From assembly GCA_943329845.2 (NCBI GenBank), contig CALQFM020000013.1, forward strand, positions 1-64,000: DNA of 64,000 nt. The letters run 5' to 3'. Both the position numbers and the translations under genes were made by a program. This DNA comes from Candidatus Kuenenia stuttgartensis (GTDB lineage: Bacteria > Pseudomonadota > Alphaproteobacteria > SMXS01). This document shows positions 18,737-28,455 of this stretch, in pieces. The number at the start of each line of letters is the position of its first letter. Position 1 is the stretch's first letter. A model generated the notes under the pieces. That model made no database searches. It saw nothing but the letters and a program-made list of their open reading frames with translations, and was not told the origin of the DNA.

Positions 18737-20158
18737 ATGAACAAGATCGTAGAGGTCAAGGCCCCCAACAATCCTTTCCTGAGAGGTAATTTCGCACCCG
18801 TCGACAATGAGCTGACGGAACGGTGCGTCGAAGTCGTCGGTGAAATCCCCAAGGAACTCGAAGGCGCGTTCCTGCGAATCGGCTCGAACCCGGTGTTCGT
18901 CGGCGACGTGGAAAAGTACCACTGGTTCGACGGTGACGGCATGATCCACGAGGTTCATTTCGAGGGCGGCAAGGCGACCTACCGCAATCGCTACGTCATG
19001 ACCAAGGGGTTGAAGGCTGAACTGGAAAAGGGCGACTGGATCTGGAAGGGTCTGAACTCGATGCCCGATTTCACCAACAAGTTGGGCCCGATGAAGAACG
19101 CCGCCAACACGGCGATGGTCTTCCACAACCGCAAGCTGTTGGCCCTGTGGGAAGGCGGCGCGCCGCACCATGTAACCCTGCCCGAACTCGAAACCGTGGG
19201 CGAGGTCGATTTCGACGGCAAACTCAACCATGCCTTCACCGCCCACCCGAAGCTCGACCCGGTGACGGGTGAGATGATCGCCTTCGGCTACAACATGTTC
19301 ATGAAGCCCTATTGCATCCATTGCGTCGTCGACAAGGACGGCAACATGACGCACCAGGTCGCGATCGACCTGCCGAAGGGCTGCATGATGCACGACTGCG
19401 CGATCACGGAGCACTACACGCTGATCCTCGACCTGCCCGTCACCGGCAACCTCGAAGCGTTCATGCAAGGCGGCCCGCCGCTCAGCTGGGATCCCGAGAA
19501 CGGAGCACGGATCGGTGTGCTTCCCCGGCATGGCGGCAGCAACGACGTTCGCTGGTTCACCATCAAGACCGGCTTCGTGTTCCATACGGTCAACGCCTAT
19601 GAAGAAGGCGACGAAGTGGTGCTCGAAGCCTGCCGGTCCAACAAGACCAACGTCGTGGGCGCGGACAGCAGCACCGATTCCGGCATGGAGGACGCCCCTT
19701 TCCTCTACGAATGGCGGCTCAACCTGAAGACCGGCGCCGTGCGCGAGCGCCTGCTCGATGGCCAGTACGGCAGCGAATTCCCGCGCATCAACGAAGCCTA
19801 TATGGGCCGCAAGCACCGCTACACCTACAATGCCCGTCTCGACATGACGGGTGCCGGCATGTTCGACGGCATCATCAAGTACGACCGTGCGAACGACACG
19901 GCCGAGCACGTTGCTTTCGGCCCGGGCCGTCATGGCGGCGAGGCGATCTTCGCCCCGCGGCCCGGCGGCACTGATGAAGACGACGGCTGGACCGTGAATT
20001 TCGTCTGGGACGAGAATGCCCAACGCAGCGAATGCGTCGTGATCGATGCGAAGAATTTCGCCGCCGGGCCGGTTGCCCGGATCATGATGCCCGGACGGGT
20101 GCCCTATGGCTTCCATGCCGCCTGGGTCGACAAGGACGGTATCGCAAGCCAGTCCTGA
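18737..20158 (+). CDS. Carotenoid/stilbene cleavage oxygenase family protein
   Basis: A 473-residue non-heme iron dioxygenase of the carotenoid oxygenase (RPE65) family, which cleaves alkene bonds in carotenoids, apocarotenoids or lignostilbenes. The four iron-binding histidines can be placed: TAHPKLDP (about residue 175), MMHDCAITEHY (about 220), VFHTVNAYEEGD (about 285) and the C-terminal GFHAAWV (about 463). The N-terminal IGSNPVF and WFDGDGMIHEVHF motifs are typical. Start ATG at 18737 (MNKIVEVKAPNNPF); the frame extends upstream without family similarity. Substrate cannot be assigned. Confidence 0.93.
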   Translation: MNKIVEVKAPNNPFLRGNFAPVDNELTERCVEVVGEIPKELEGAFLRIGSNPVFVGDVEKYHWFDGDGMIHEVHFEGGKATYRNRYVMTKGLKAELEKGDWIWKGLNSMPDFTNKLGPMKNAANTAMVFHNRKLLALWEGGAPHHVTLPELETVGEVDFDGKLNHAFTAHPKLDPVTGEMIAFGYNMFMKPYCIHCVVDKDGNMTHQVAIDLPKGCMMHDCAITEHYTLILDLPVTGNLEAFMQGGPPLSWDPENGARIGVLPRHGGSNDVRWFTIKTGFVFHTVNAYEEGDEVVLEACRSNKTNVVGADSSTDSGMEDAPFLYEWRLNLKTGAVRERLLDGQYGSEFPRINEAYMGRKHRYTYNARLDMTGAGMFDGIIKYDRANDTAEHVAFGPGRHGGEAIFAPRPGGTDEDDGWTVNFVWDENAQRSECVVIDAKNFAAGPVARIMMPGRVPYGFHAAWVDKDGIASQS

Positions 20159-20271
20159 GGTCGCGTCGCGGCGGATGCGCTGGAGTCCGGAACAGACGCG
20201 GATCGCGAGTCTGCGTGATCTTTCGGTCGCCGCATGCGGCCGCCGGGTCCAGAGGATCAAGCCGCCTGTAG

Positions 20272-20309
20272 CATGACAGGCCCCGCGCCTTGGCGCGGGG
20301 CCTGTCATG
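20272..20309. terminator. Long perfect hairpin between convergent genes
   Basis: catgacaggccccgcgcc (20272-20289) and its exact reverse complement (20292-20309) are separated by two bases, giving an 18-bp stem. It sits between the ends of the carotenoid oxygenase (plus) and the peroxiredoxin-like gene (minus). No T-run follows on either side, so it may be a bidirectional, Rho-assisted or RNA-stabilising hairpin. Confidence 0.6.
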
Positions 20310-20315
20310 GGCGGC

Positions 20316-20927
20316 CTACTGGTACTTCACCGAGCACCCATAGGCCTTGGTCTGGGCCACCTGAACCGGCTTGCCGGCGGCGACCGCGTCATAGGCCGCG
20401 CGCACGTAATTGTCGGCTTTCGGGATGTCCGACGGCCTGGCCGACGGGATGCTGTCGATGGCTCCCATATAGGCGACGGTCTGCCGGGGTGTGATCACCA
20501 CCATCTGCGGCGTCGCGGACGCCCCATAGGCCATGCCGATCTTGCCGTCCTCGTCCAGGATCACGCCCGACGGCGCCGCGTCGCGCGATTTGGTCAGTTC
20601 ATTCGCCTGCGCCGCCGACACATGCCCCTGCTTGCCCGGCGCCGAGGAGACGACCGTCAGCCAGACCACGCCCTTGCCGGTCAGTTCCTTCTGCAGCGAC
20701 TGCATGTTGCCGCTTTCGTAATGCTTCTTTACGAACGGGCATTCATGGTTGGTCCATTCCAGCACCACGGTCTTACCCGAATAGTCGCCGAGGCTGACGG
20801 TCTTGCCCGCGGCGTCCTTGCCCGTGAACGCCGGCGCCGGCTGACCGATCTCCGGCGCCGCCTGGGCCGAAACGGCCACGCAAAGCGCCAATCCGCCGAC
20901 CAGCGCCGTCGAAAATCGTCCGATCAT
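20316..20927 (-). CDS. Exported peroxiredoxin/thioredoxin-fold protein
   Basis: A 203-residue AhpC/TSA-Redoxin-fold protein with a signal peptide (MIGRFSTALVGGLALCVAVSAQA). The fold begins PEIGQPAPAFTGKDAAGKTV and the conserved Cys lies in WTNHECPFVKKHY near residue 63, the pattern of a family usually annotated as thioredoxin-family/redoxin proteins. A second Cys is near the C-terminus (YGCSVKYQ). It probably acts in the periplasm on peroxides or thiols. Its start is 25 bases after the DsbD-type gene, so the two are likely co-transcribed and the reductase may supply electrons to it. Confidence 0.85.
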   Translation of the reverse strand: MIGRFSTALVGGLALCVAVSAQAAPEIGQPAPAFTGKDAAGKTVSLGDYSGKTVVLEWTNHECPFVKKHYESGNMQSLQKELTGKGVVWLTVVSSAPGKQGHVSAAQANELTKSRDAAPSGVILDEDGKIGMAYGASATPQMVVITPRQTVAYMGAIDSIPSARPSDIPKADNYVRAAYDAVAAGKPVQVAQTKAYGCSVKYQ

Positions 20928-20952
20928 CGCACACTCCCTGAGCTAAAAGGTC

Positions 20953-23067
20953 CTACCCCTCGGCCTGGCCGATGGCGTCCAGCACGATGTCCGGCGTGAG
21001 CAACTGGGGCAGCACGACGGCCTGGGCGCGACCAGGCGCAAAGTACAGATAGAGCGGCACGCCGCTTCGGCCATAGTTTGTCAATATTTCGGTAATCTTG
21101 GGGTCGCGGCGCGTCCAATCGCCTTTCATGTAGCGGATGCGCTTGCCGCGGAATTCGGCGGCGACCGCGTCGGTCGTCAGTGCGACCCGTTCGTTGGCAA
21201 GGCAGGTGATGCACCACGCCGCCGTCAGGTTGACGAACACAGGCTCGCCCGCGGCCCGGTAAGCTTCGAGCCTGGCCTCGTCGTAAGGCTCGGCGGCCAG
21301 CACGCCACCGTCGGCCGTGTTGGATGGCGCATCCTGCTCACCGGCGTACCAGACCAGCCAGACGCAGGTCGCCAGCGCGGCGGCCGCCAGCCCATGGCTG
21401 AACGCCTTGCCGAAGCCGTGCGCGCCCCGCGCGATCCGCCACAGCCAGATAGCGAACACAACCAGCATCAGGATGCCCAGCAGCGCGGCCACGGCGGTGA
21501 TACCGGCCTGCTGGCCCAGCACGGTCACCAGCCAGATCACCGTGGCGTAGACGGGAAACGCCAGGAACTGGCGGAACCGGTCCATCCACGGACCCGGCCG
21601 CGGCAGCAGGCGGCCGATGGCCGGCACCTCGCTGATCAGCAGCATGGGGAACGCCAGCCCGAAGCCCAGCGCGGCGAAGATCAGCAGCGATCCCAGCGGC
21701 GGCAGCAGCAGCGCCGCGCCCAGCGCCGAGGCCATGAACGGCGCCGTGCAGGGCGTCGCCACGATGGTGGCCAGCACGCCGGTCGCGAACGCGCCGACGG
21801 CGCCGCCCCGGTCGACCAGCCCCTGGCCAAGCCCGGTGAAGCTGCCGGCCAGTTCGAAATAGCCCGACAGCGACAGGCCGACCGCGAACAGGATCACCGC
21901 CAGTACCGCCACCACCTCGGGCGTCTGCAACTGGAAACCCCAGCCCACCGCTATGCCGCCCGCGCGGAACGCCAGCAACGCGCCCGCCAGCGCCAGGAAG
22001 CTGACCATCACGCCCGCCGTATAGAGCAGCCCCTCTATCCGCTTCTCACGCAGCGACAGGCCCGACGCCTTCACCACGGCGAGCGCCTTCAGCGACAGCA
22101 CGGGAAACACGCAAGGCATCAGGTTGAGCAGCACGCCGCCAAGGAACGCGAACAACACCGCCTGCCATATGGTCATCTGCGTGAGGCCAGTCGTCGATCC
22201 ACCACCAGGGCCGGCCGCGGTGCCCGGCGCATCGCCCTGAGCCATCCCCGGGATAGAGAACGTCCCGGGGCCGGCGCTGACCGAGTAGGCCTTGTCGCCG
22301 ACCCTGAGCACGCCGTCGATGGTCACGTCGGGCTTGCCGCTGCCCGTCGGAATCACGAGGACGCGCGCCTTGCCGTCGGCGCTCTCAGCTTGCTTGCCGC
22401 TATTGTTGATCAGCGTTTCGGCGAAGGGGAAAAAGCGAAGCGCGCCGGCCCCGGCATCCGTAAACCGCAACGCCAGGGTCTTGCCGTCGACCCGGAACTG
22501 GGCCGTACCCGGGAACGCCACCGGCAGCGCCTCGCGCGCCTTCCTGAATCCGGCGGTGTGCATCGGGTCTCGCACCGATTCCTTGGCAACCGGCAGCGTC
22601 AGTTCCAGGTCGGCGCCTTCGGGGATGCAGATTTCCTCGCACACCAGCCAATCGGCGCGGGCCTTCAGCGTCACGTCGCCCAAGGGCGCACCGACAGGCG
22701 GCGTCACCGTCACCAGCAGCCAGTGCTCGGCGTCATATCCGTAATTGGTCAGCGGGCCGAACGGCAGCGCCTTGGGCGCGGGCCAGTCGATATGGCTGGC
22801 CGTGAACCCCGCCGGCAGGGTCCATTCCAGCGAGGTCGCCAACCCGGAATCGCCGGGATTGCGCCAGTAGGTGTGCCATCGCTCGCGCGGGATCAGCTTC
22901 AACGCCACATGGAACGCCTCGCCGGGACTCACGGCCGCCATGTCGGCGACCAACTCGGCCTGGGCGTTCTCGGTTCTGACAGGCCCGGCGTCCGCGGGCG
23001 CGGCCAGCAACAGGCCAGCCAGAGCGGCCGCCACCCATCCCGCCCAGCGCAGCAGTGAAGACGTCAT
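20953..23067 (-). CDS. DsbD/ScsB-type thiol:disulfide interchange protein
   Basis: A 704-residue membrane protein that passes electrons from cytoplasmic thioredoxin to periplasmic substrates. Order: signal peptide (MTSSLLRWAGWVAAALAGLL), an N-terminal periplasmic domain of the DsbC-like type with paired cysteines (WLVCEEICIPEG), the eight-helix DsbD membrane core with MPCVFPVLSLKAL and ATPCTAPFMASALG, each carrying the essential Cys, and a C-terminal thioredoxin domain with AAWCITCLANE. The large N-terminal domain points to ScsB rather than classical DsbD. The ATG at 23067 has GGAGAAG upstream. Confidence 0.9.
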   Translation of the reverse strand: MTSSLLRWAGWVAAALAGLLLAAPADAGPVRTENAQAELVADMAAVSPGEAFHVALKLIPRERWHTYWRNPGDSGLATSLEWTLPAGFTASHIDWPAPKALPFGPLTNYGYDAEHWLLVTVTPPVGAPLGDVTLKARADWLVCEEICIPEGADLELTLPVAKESVRDPMHTAGFRKAREALPVAFPGTAQFRVDGKTLALRFTDAGAGALRFFPFAETLINNSGKQAESADGKARVLVIPTGSGKPDVTIDGVLRVGDKAYSVSAGPGTFSIPGMAQGDAPGTAAGPGGGSTTGLTQMTIWQAVLFAFLGGVLLNLMPCVFPVLSLKALAVVKASGLSLREKRIEGLLYTAGVMVSFLALAGALLAFRAGGIAVGWGFQLQTPEVVAVLAVILFAVGLSLSGYFELAGSFTGLGQGLVDRGGAVGAFATGVLATIVATPCTAPFMASALGAALLLPPLGSLLIFAALGFGLAFPMLLISEVPAIGRLLPRPGPWMDRFRQFLAFPVYATVIWLVTVLGQQAGITAVAALLGILMLVVFAIWLWRIARGAHGFGKAFSHGLAAAALATCVWLVWYAGEQDAPSNTADGGVLAAEPYDEARLEAYRAAGEPVFVNLTAAWCITCLANERVALTTDAVAAEFRGKRIRYMKGDWTRRDPKITEILTNYGRSGVPLYLYFAPGRAQAVVLPQLLTPDIVLDAIGQAEG

Positions 23068-23299
23068 CAGCTTCTCCGTGTGCCGCGCCTTTTCCGGCGC
23101 GGGCTGTTCTATGCATAATATGGTACTCGGCGCAGGTCCATGCGGACCATCTACGCGGTACGGGCGGGGAAATCGCAATGAACGAGATCGGCCACTTCGC
23201 CATGCAGGGCGGCACGACGGGGCGAAAGCCCCTCGCGTTGAGCTGCAACTGCAGCAATCTGCCGCCTGGGTTGGCACGCGGGACCGCATTGTAGCCGCG

Positions 23300-23452
23300 A
23301 TGCCGAAGCAGGATGACAAGCAGGGTCCAAACCAGGCCGAACACCAGCGCCGAGCCGCCGAGGCGCTGCGCGAGAATCTGCGGCGCCGCAAGGAGCAGCA
23401 GCGCAAGCAGGCCCCGAGGCCCGACCCGGAGGGGAAGGACGATCCCGCCTAG
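23300..23452 (+). CDS. Small basic protein (50 aa)
   Basis: A 50-residue, highly charged, probably helical peptide: MPKQDDKQGPNQAEHQRR followed by AAEALRENLRRRKEQQRKQ. The AExLRENLRRRK core is reminiscent of small conserved proteins encoded near murA in alphaproteobacteria, which is my main reason to call it. Its TAG stop shares the palindrome CTAG with the stop of the converging gene at 23449. No function is known. Confidence 0.55.
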   Translation: MPKQDDKQGPNQAEHQRRAAEALRENLRRRKEQQRKQAPRPDPEGKDDPA

Positions 23453-23697
23453 TGGGAGATGTTCATATAGGAAATCGCGAACAGCGCCGCCCCGGCTGCC
23501 GACGTCGCCAGGCTGGTCGGCGTCAGGTAGGGCCCGCCCAGAGCGTGGATTTTCATGGCGAGCAGCGCTCCCATCGCGGCGCCGGCGATCCCGAAGCCCG
23601 CCGCGGTGATCGGCCGCGCAGTCTTTTCAACCGGATAAAAGAAATAAACCAATAGGCCTGTCACCAGACCGATGGAAAGCTTGGCTAACCACTCCAT
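23449..23697 (-). CDS. Small membrane protein, unknown function
   Basis: An 82-residue protein with three hydrophobic segments (LSIGLVTGLLVYFFYP, ITAAGFGIAGAAMGALLAM, SLATSAAGAALFAISYM) and a short periplasmic-looking linker. GGAG lies upstream of the ATG at 23697; longer frames upstream have no supporting features. The Gly/Ala-rich helix packing is reminiscent of transglycosylase-associated (YeaQ-like) small membrane proteins, but the match is loose. It is convergent with the 50-residue gene and divergent from dcd. Confidence 0.55.
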   Translation of the reverse strand: MEWLAKLSIGLVTGLLVYFFYPVEKTARPITAAGFGIAGAAMGALLAMKIHALGGPYLTPTSLATSAAGAALFAISYMNISH

Positions 23698-23882
23698 GCC
23701 CGAAATCTCCCGGCGCCTGCCCGAGCGCCATTTGCCCAGGATAATCCTGTCATAATTTGCAATCCGAGTCAGCATTCCTGTCTTTACGCCTCCCGTATTC
23801 CACGGACATGCGCGCGGGCGTTGAGATACGCCATGCGGTCCATTAGAAGTGGTGTGCGCGTTCACCCCCGAAGAGTTCCTCC

Positions 23883-24437
23883 ATGGCCATCATGTCCGAC
23901 ATCTGGATCCGCGAGCAGGCCCTGGCCAACGGCATGATCGAGCCGTTCGTCGAGAAGCAGCAGCGCCAGGGCGTGATCTCCTACGGTCTCTCGTCTTATG
24001 GCTATGACGCGCGGGTGTCGGACGAGTTCAAGGTGTTCACCAATGTGGATTCGGTGATCGTCGACCCGAAGGAGTTCTCCAAGCAGAGCTTCGTCGACCG
24101 CCCAGGCGACGTCTGCGTCATCCCGCCCAATTCCTTCGCCCTCGCCACCACGGTCGAGTACTTCCGCATCCCGCGCGACATCCTGGTGATCTGCCTGGGC
24201 AAGAGCACCTACGCCCGCTGCGGCATCATCGTCAACGTCACGCCGCTGGAGCCCGAATGGGAAGGCCACGTGACGCTGGAGTTTTCCAACACCACGCCGC
24301 TGCCGGCCAAGATCTACGCCAATGAGGGCGCCTGCCAGTTCCTGTTCCTCAAGGGCAACGAGCCCTGCGAGACGTCCTACAAGGACAAGGCGGGCAAATA
24401 CATGGGACAGCGGGGCGTGACCCTGCCGAAGCTGTAG
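23883..24437 (+). CDS. dcd: dCTP deaminase
   Basis: A 184-residue trimeric dCTP deaminase that makes dUTP for dTMP synthesis. Diagnostic segments are [14 protein letters not shown] near residue 32, the [16 protein letters not shown] strand, [21 protein letters not shown] with the catalytic Glu in [15 protein letters not shown], and the C-terminal [18 protein letters not shown] (split) that closes over the nucleotide. The start is ATG 23883 or 23892. It is followed two bases after its stop by murA, so both are in one operon. Confidence 0.97.
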   Translation: MAIMSDIWIREQALANGMIEPFVEKQQRQGVISYGLSSYGYDARVSDEFKVFTNVDSVIVDPKEFSKQSFVDRPGDVCVIPPNSFALATTVEYFRIPRDILVICLGKSTYARCGIIVNVTPLEPEWEGHVTLEFSNTTPLPAKIYANEGACQFLFLKGNEPCETSYKDKAGKYMGQRGVTLPKL

Positions 24438-24439
24438 CC

Positions 24440-25732
<1,293 letters not shown>

Positions 25733-25745
25733 GGAAGATCCGTTC

Positions 25746-26159
25746 ATGAAACTACGCGCCGAGAACGCCGAGGACATCGCCGTGCTCGGCGGCTACCTGC
25801 AGGATGCCGCGCTCAAGGTGTCCGACCTGGCGTGGCTGCCGGCGGCCAACCGCTTCGCCCTGGTCTGCAACCGCTTCATGTGGGAGCGGCCCGGGCCGCC
25901 CCATTACCGCACCCGCGCCGGCCTGCATTTCGAAACCGTCATCGCCGCCAAGGTGCGCGGCGTGCCACAGCAGTCGAAGGACCATGTGCTGGAGTTGCTG
26001 ACCGTCCATGCGGTCGAGCAGCAGGGCCGCGCCCTGATTACCCTCACCTTCGCCGGCGGCGCCGACATCCGCCTGGAAGCCGAACTGGTCGAGGCCGGCA
26101 TGGACGATCTTGGCGAGCCCTGGGAAACGCAGAACCGCCCGGTGCACGAAGGCGCGTGA
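25746..26159 (+). CDS. DUF2948 family protein
   Basis: A 137-residue soluble protein (MKLRAENAEDIAVLGGYLQDAALKV... split) of the alphaproteobacterial DUF2948 family, which typically lies directly after murA and before the histidine genes. It has alternating strand/helix character with RTRAGLHFETVIAAKVRGV and LEAELVEAGMDDLGEPW. Function is unknown. It is 13 bases after murA, and its TGA overlaps the ATG of the next gene (TGATG). Confidence 0.88.
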   Translation: MKLRAENAEDIAVLGGYLQDAALKVSDLAWLPAANRFALVCNRFMWERPGPPHYRTRAGLHFETVIAAKVRGVPQQSKDHVLELLTVHAVEQQGRALITLTFAGGADIRLEAELVEAGMDDLGEPWETQNRPVHEGA

Positions 26160-27211
26160 TGCCGATGCTCACGGGCTACCTGCGGCGCCAGGCCGCCACC
26201 TGCTACGAGCTCAAATCCGCGCTGACCGCCTGCCTCCTGCTGCGGATCGCCAATGACTGCGACGCCCAGGGGCCGTGCCGGGACCTGTTCGGCCATCGTG
26301 AGAGCGCGGCGTTGCCCAACAGCATGCTCGGCCCGCGGATCGCCGGCGCGATGCACAGCCTCGTCCTTGCCGGCCTCGCGCCCGAACTCGCCACCTTCTA
26401 CCCCACTGCCGGCGGATCGTTCGTCGAAGCAGGCTTCTGGGAACAGGCACTGGCGGTGTTGATGTCGAATATGGACTTCGTGAACGCCTATATCGAAAAC
26501 CCACCCCAGACCAACGAGGTCGGCCGCGCCGGCACCCTGCTCGCCGGCTTTTTGCTGGTCGCGCGCGAAACCGGCCTTCCACTGCGGTGTCTCGAGGCGG
26601 GCGCAAGCGCCGGCCTCCTGCTTCACTGGGATCGTTACCGATACGACCTTGACGGTGCGCACTGGGGTGACTCGTCAAGCCCGGTGCTGATCCGGAACCG
26701 CTGGCGCGGCACGCCCGCCGGCCTGCCCGCCCGCGTCAGCGTCTCCGAGCGCCGCGGTTGCGACCTCAATCCGGTGGATCTGGGCGATCCCGAGGAGACC
26801 CGGCGCCTGAGGTCGTACATCTGGGGCGACCACCCTGGACGGCTGGCCCGGCTCGACGCGGCCATGGCCGTGGCGGCGCGCGATCCGGCGCCGGTAGACC
26901 GCCAGGATGCCGCCTCGTGGATCGAGGCCCAGCTTGCGGATCCCCGGCCCGGCGTAGCGACGGTATTCTATACATGCTTCGCCTCGATGTATTTTGGCCG
27001 GGCCAGTGTCGCCGCTATCCGGGACGCTTTCTCCCGCGCCGCCGCAATCGCCACGCCAGAAGCGCCACTGGCCTTGCTTCAGCTCGAACGGACCAGCAAG
27101 GGCGGAACGCCAAGGCTGCAGCTGTCCCAATGGCCCGGCAATACGCACCGCATTCTGGCCGGAACCGACCTGCTTGGGCGAAGTACGACATGGGCGAAAG
27201 CCCGGCGCTAG
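26159..27211 (+). CDS. DUF2332 family protein, copy 1
   Basis: A 350-residue protein of unknown function. Family signatures: FYPTAGGSF near residue 83, NPPQTNEVGRAG near 115, and the glycine-rich LRCLEAGASAGLLLHWDRYRYD near 140 (split), then GVATVFYTCFASMYF. The last resembles motif I of a Rossmann-fold methyltransferase (E/V-GASAGL), a resemblance only. The ATG at 26159 overlaps the DUF2948 stop, so it has been joined to the murA operon. A clear paralogue lies at 28456, and the two flank a citrate-synthase-like gene with which this copy is convergent, one base apart. Confidence 0.85.
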   Translation: MPMLTGYLRRQAATCYELKSALTACLLLRIANDCDAQGPCRDLFGHRESAALPNSMLGPRIAGAMHSLVLAGLAPELATFYPTAGGSFVEAGFWEQALAVLMSNMDFVNAYIENPPQTNEVGRAGTLLAGFLLVARETGLPLRCLEAGASAGLLLHWDRYRYDLDGAHWGDSSSPVLIRNRWRGTPAGLPARVSVSERRGCDLNPVDLGDPEETRRLRSYIWGDHPGRLARLDAAMAVAARDPAPVDRQDAASWIEAQLADPRPGVATVFYTCFASMYFGRASVAAIRDAFSRAAAIATPEAPLALLQLERTSKGGTPRLQLSQWPGNTHRILAGTDLLGRSTTWAKARR

Positions 27212-27212
27212 A

Positions 27213-28373
27213 TCACCCGCTGCCGGGCACGGACGGCTCTGCTCCCACATAGCGCGCCCTGGGCCGGATCAACGTGCCCGTCTCGGTCTGCTCGATCGCG
27301 TGGGCGAGCCAGCCTGCCGTTCGGCCGAGCGCGAAGATGGCGAACGCCGCCTCCTGCGAAAGCCCGAGCGTTTGTGCCAGCGCCGCCAGCGCGCCGTCCA
27401 CATTGAGCAACATGCCGCCAGCCGCCTCCGCGGCTTCTATTGTCCGCAGCAATGCCCCGTAGGGTTCATGGGCGGCCCTCAGCGCATGGGCACGGATGTC
27501 GCCGTCCGGATAGAGCGCGTGGTGCAGTCCCCAGATCGGCTCGCCGCGGACCAGGCGCGCGGCGAAAAATGCCGCCGGATCAGGCGCCGCGAGCGCCTCG
27601 GCGAACATGGCGACGGTGCGCATGGTCATGCCGCCGTGCCGGGGCCCGGTCAGCGCGGCGAGTCCCGCCATCAGTGCCGCCGGCAGGCTCGCGCCGGTCG
27701 ATGCCACCACGCGCACCGCGAAGGTGGACGCGTTCAGTTCATGATCGGCCAGCAGCACGAGCGCGCGGCGGACCAGATCCGCCCCCTTCGGCTTCAGCCT
27801 CCAGGCGGCGGCGGCGGCCTCTTGAACCGGGCCGGTGACCTCGCGGCCCAGCACCGTGCCGGCCAGCCCCCGAAACAGCGCCGCCCCCTCCACGACGATG
27901 GCTTGCCGGCTGCGGCCGAACATGGGCTGCGCCTCATTCATCGCCTGCGCCAGATAGTTGAACGAAGCGCCGATCCCGCTGCCGCTGGCGATCGGGGCCC
28001 GGGCCGCCGCCTGCGGCCAGGACGCAACGTCGCACAGCAGCGCCGCCGTTTCCTCGAGCGTGGCGTGTTCCGACCACGCGACGGCATCATGTCCCCGGTA
28101 GATCAGCCGTCCGCGCACCACCGTGGAAATCCGCGTCTCAAGAACTGGATCGCCCCAGTTGATCGCTTTGGCGGCGACCACCGGGCGGCTGCGCCCGGCC
28201 TTCTTGCGCGCGGCCAACGCATCCACCTCGGCCTCGCGGTAGAGGCTGCGGCGGGAATCCGCGCCATCTGCCGCCGCTTCCAGCAGGCCACGGCTGACAT
28301 AGGCGTAGAGCGTCTGCGGGCGGATCCCGAGACGTTGGCAAACCTCGTCGGCGGCGATCATTTTCACTGACAT
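27213..28373 (-). CDS. Citrate synthase-like protein with N-terminal HTH
   Basis: A 386-residue protein. Residues about 5-50 form a MerR/excisionase-like helix-turn-helix (MIAADEVCQRLGIRPQTLYAYVSRG, then SLYREAEVDALAARK). The rest is a citrate synthase fold. All three catalytic residues can be placed: His in LTGPRHGGMTM, His in WGLHHALYPDGD and Asp in LLNVDGALAAL. The sequence around the second motif departs from the usual GHRVY. The start is uncertain: ATG at 28373 (MSVKMIAADE) or 28361, neither with a good ribosome site. Such HTH-fused citrate synthases are known as a family, but whether they bind DNA, condense acyl-CoA, or both is not settled here. Confidence 0.85.
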   Translation of the reverse strand: MSVKMIAADEVCQRLGIRPQTLYAYVSRGLLEAAADGADSRRSLYREAEVDALAARKKAGRSRPVVAAKAINWGDPVLETRISTVVRGRLIYRGHDAVAWSEHATLEETAALLCDVASWPQAAARAPIASGSGIGASFNYLAQAMNEAQPMFGRSRQAIVVEGAALFRGLAGTVLGREVTGPVQEAAAAAWRLKPKGADLVRRALVLLADHELNASTFAVRVVASTGASLPAALMAGLAALTGPRHGGMTMRTVAMFAEALAAPDPAAFFAARLVRGEPIWGLHHALYPDGDIRAHALRAAHEPYGALLRTIEAAEAAGGMLLNVDGALAALAQTLGLSQEAAFAIFALGRTAGWLAHAIEQTETGTLIRPRARYVGAEPSVPGSG

Positions 28374-28396
28374 ATATTGATTATATTGATCAATAT
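28374..28396. promoter_or_regulatory. AT-rich operator candidate with three half-sites
   Basis: In the divergent gap between the citrate-synthase-like gene and the second DUF2332 gene, ATATTGAT occurs twice in direct orientation (28374-28381, 28383-28390) and once inverted (28389-28396). The last two form a perfect 14-bp palindrome atattgatcaatat (28383-28396). This is the most AT-rich spot for kilobases around. It could be bound by the HTH domain of the citrate-synthase-like protein. Confidence 0.55.
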
Positions 28397-28455
28397 TGAC
28401 GAACGCAACGACGTGGCGCCAGATGGTGGCCATCAACAGGCTCGGAAGCAGTCCC

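Noticed and set aside
18638-20308. 556-residue minus-strand open frame opposite the carotenoid oxygenase
   Set aside because: Shadow of a strongly supported gene with four placed iron ligands.
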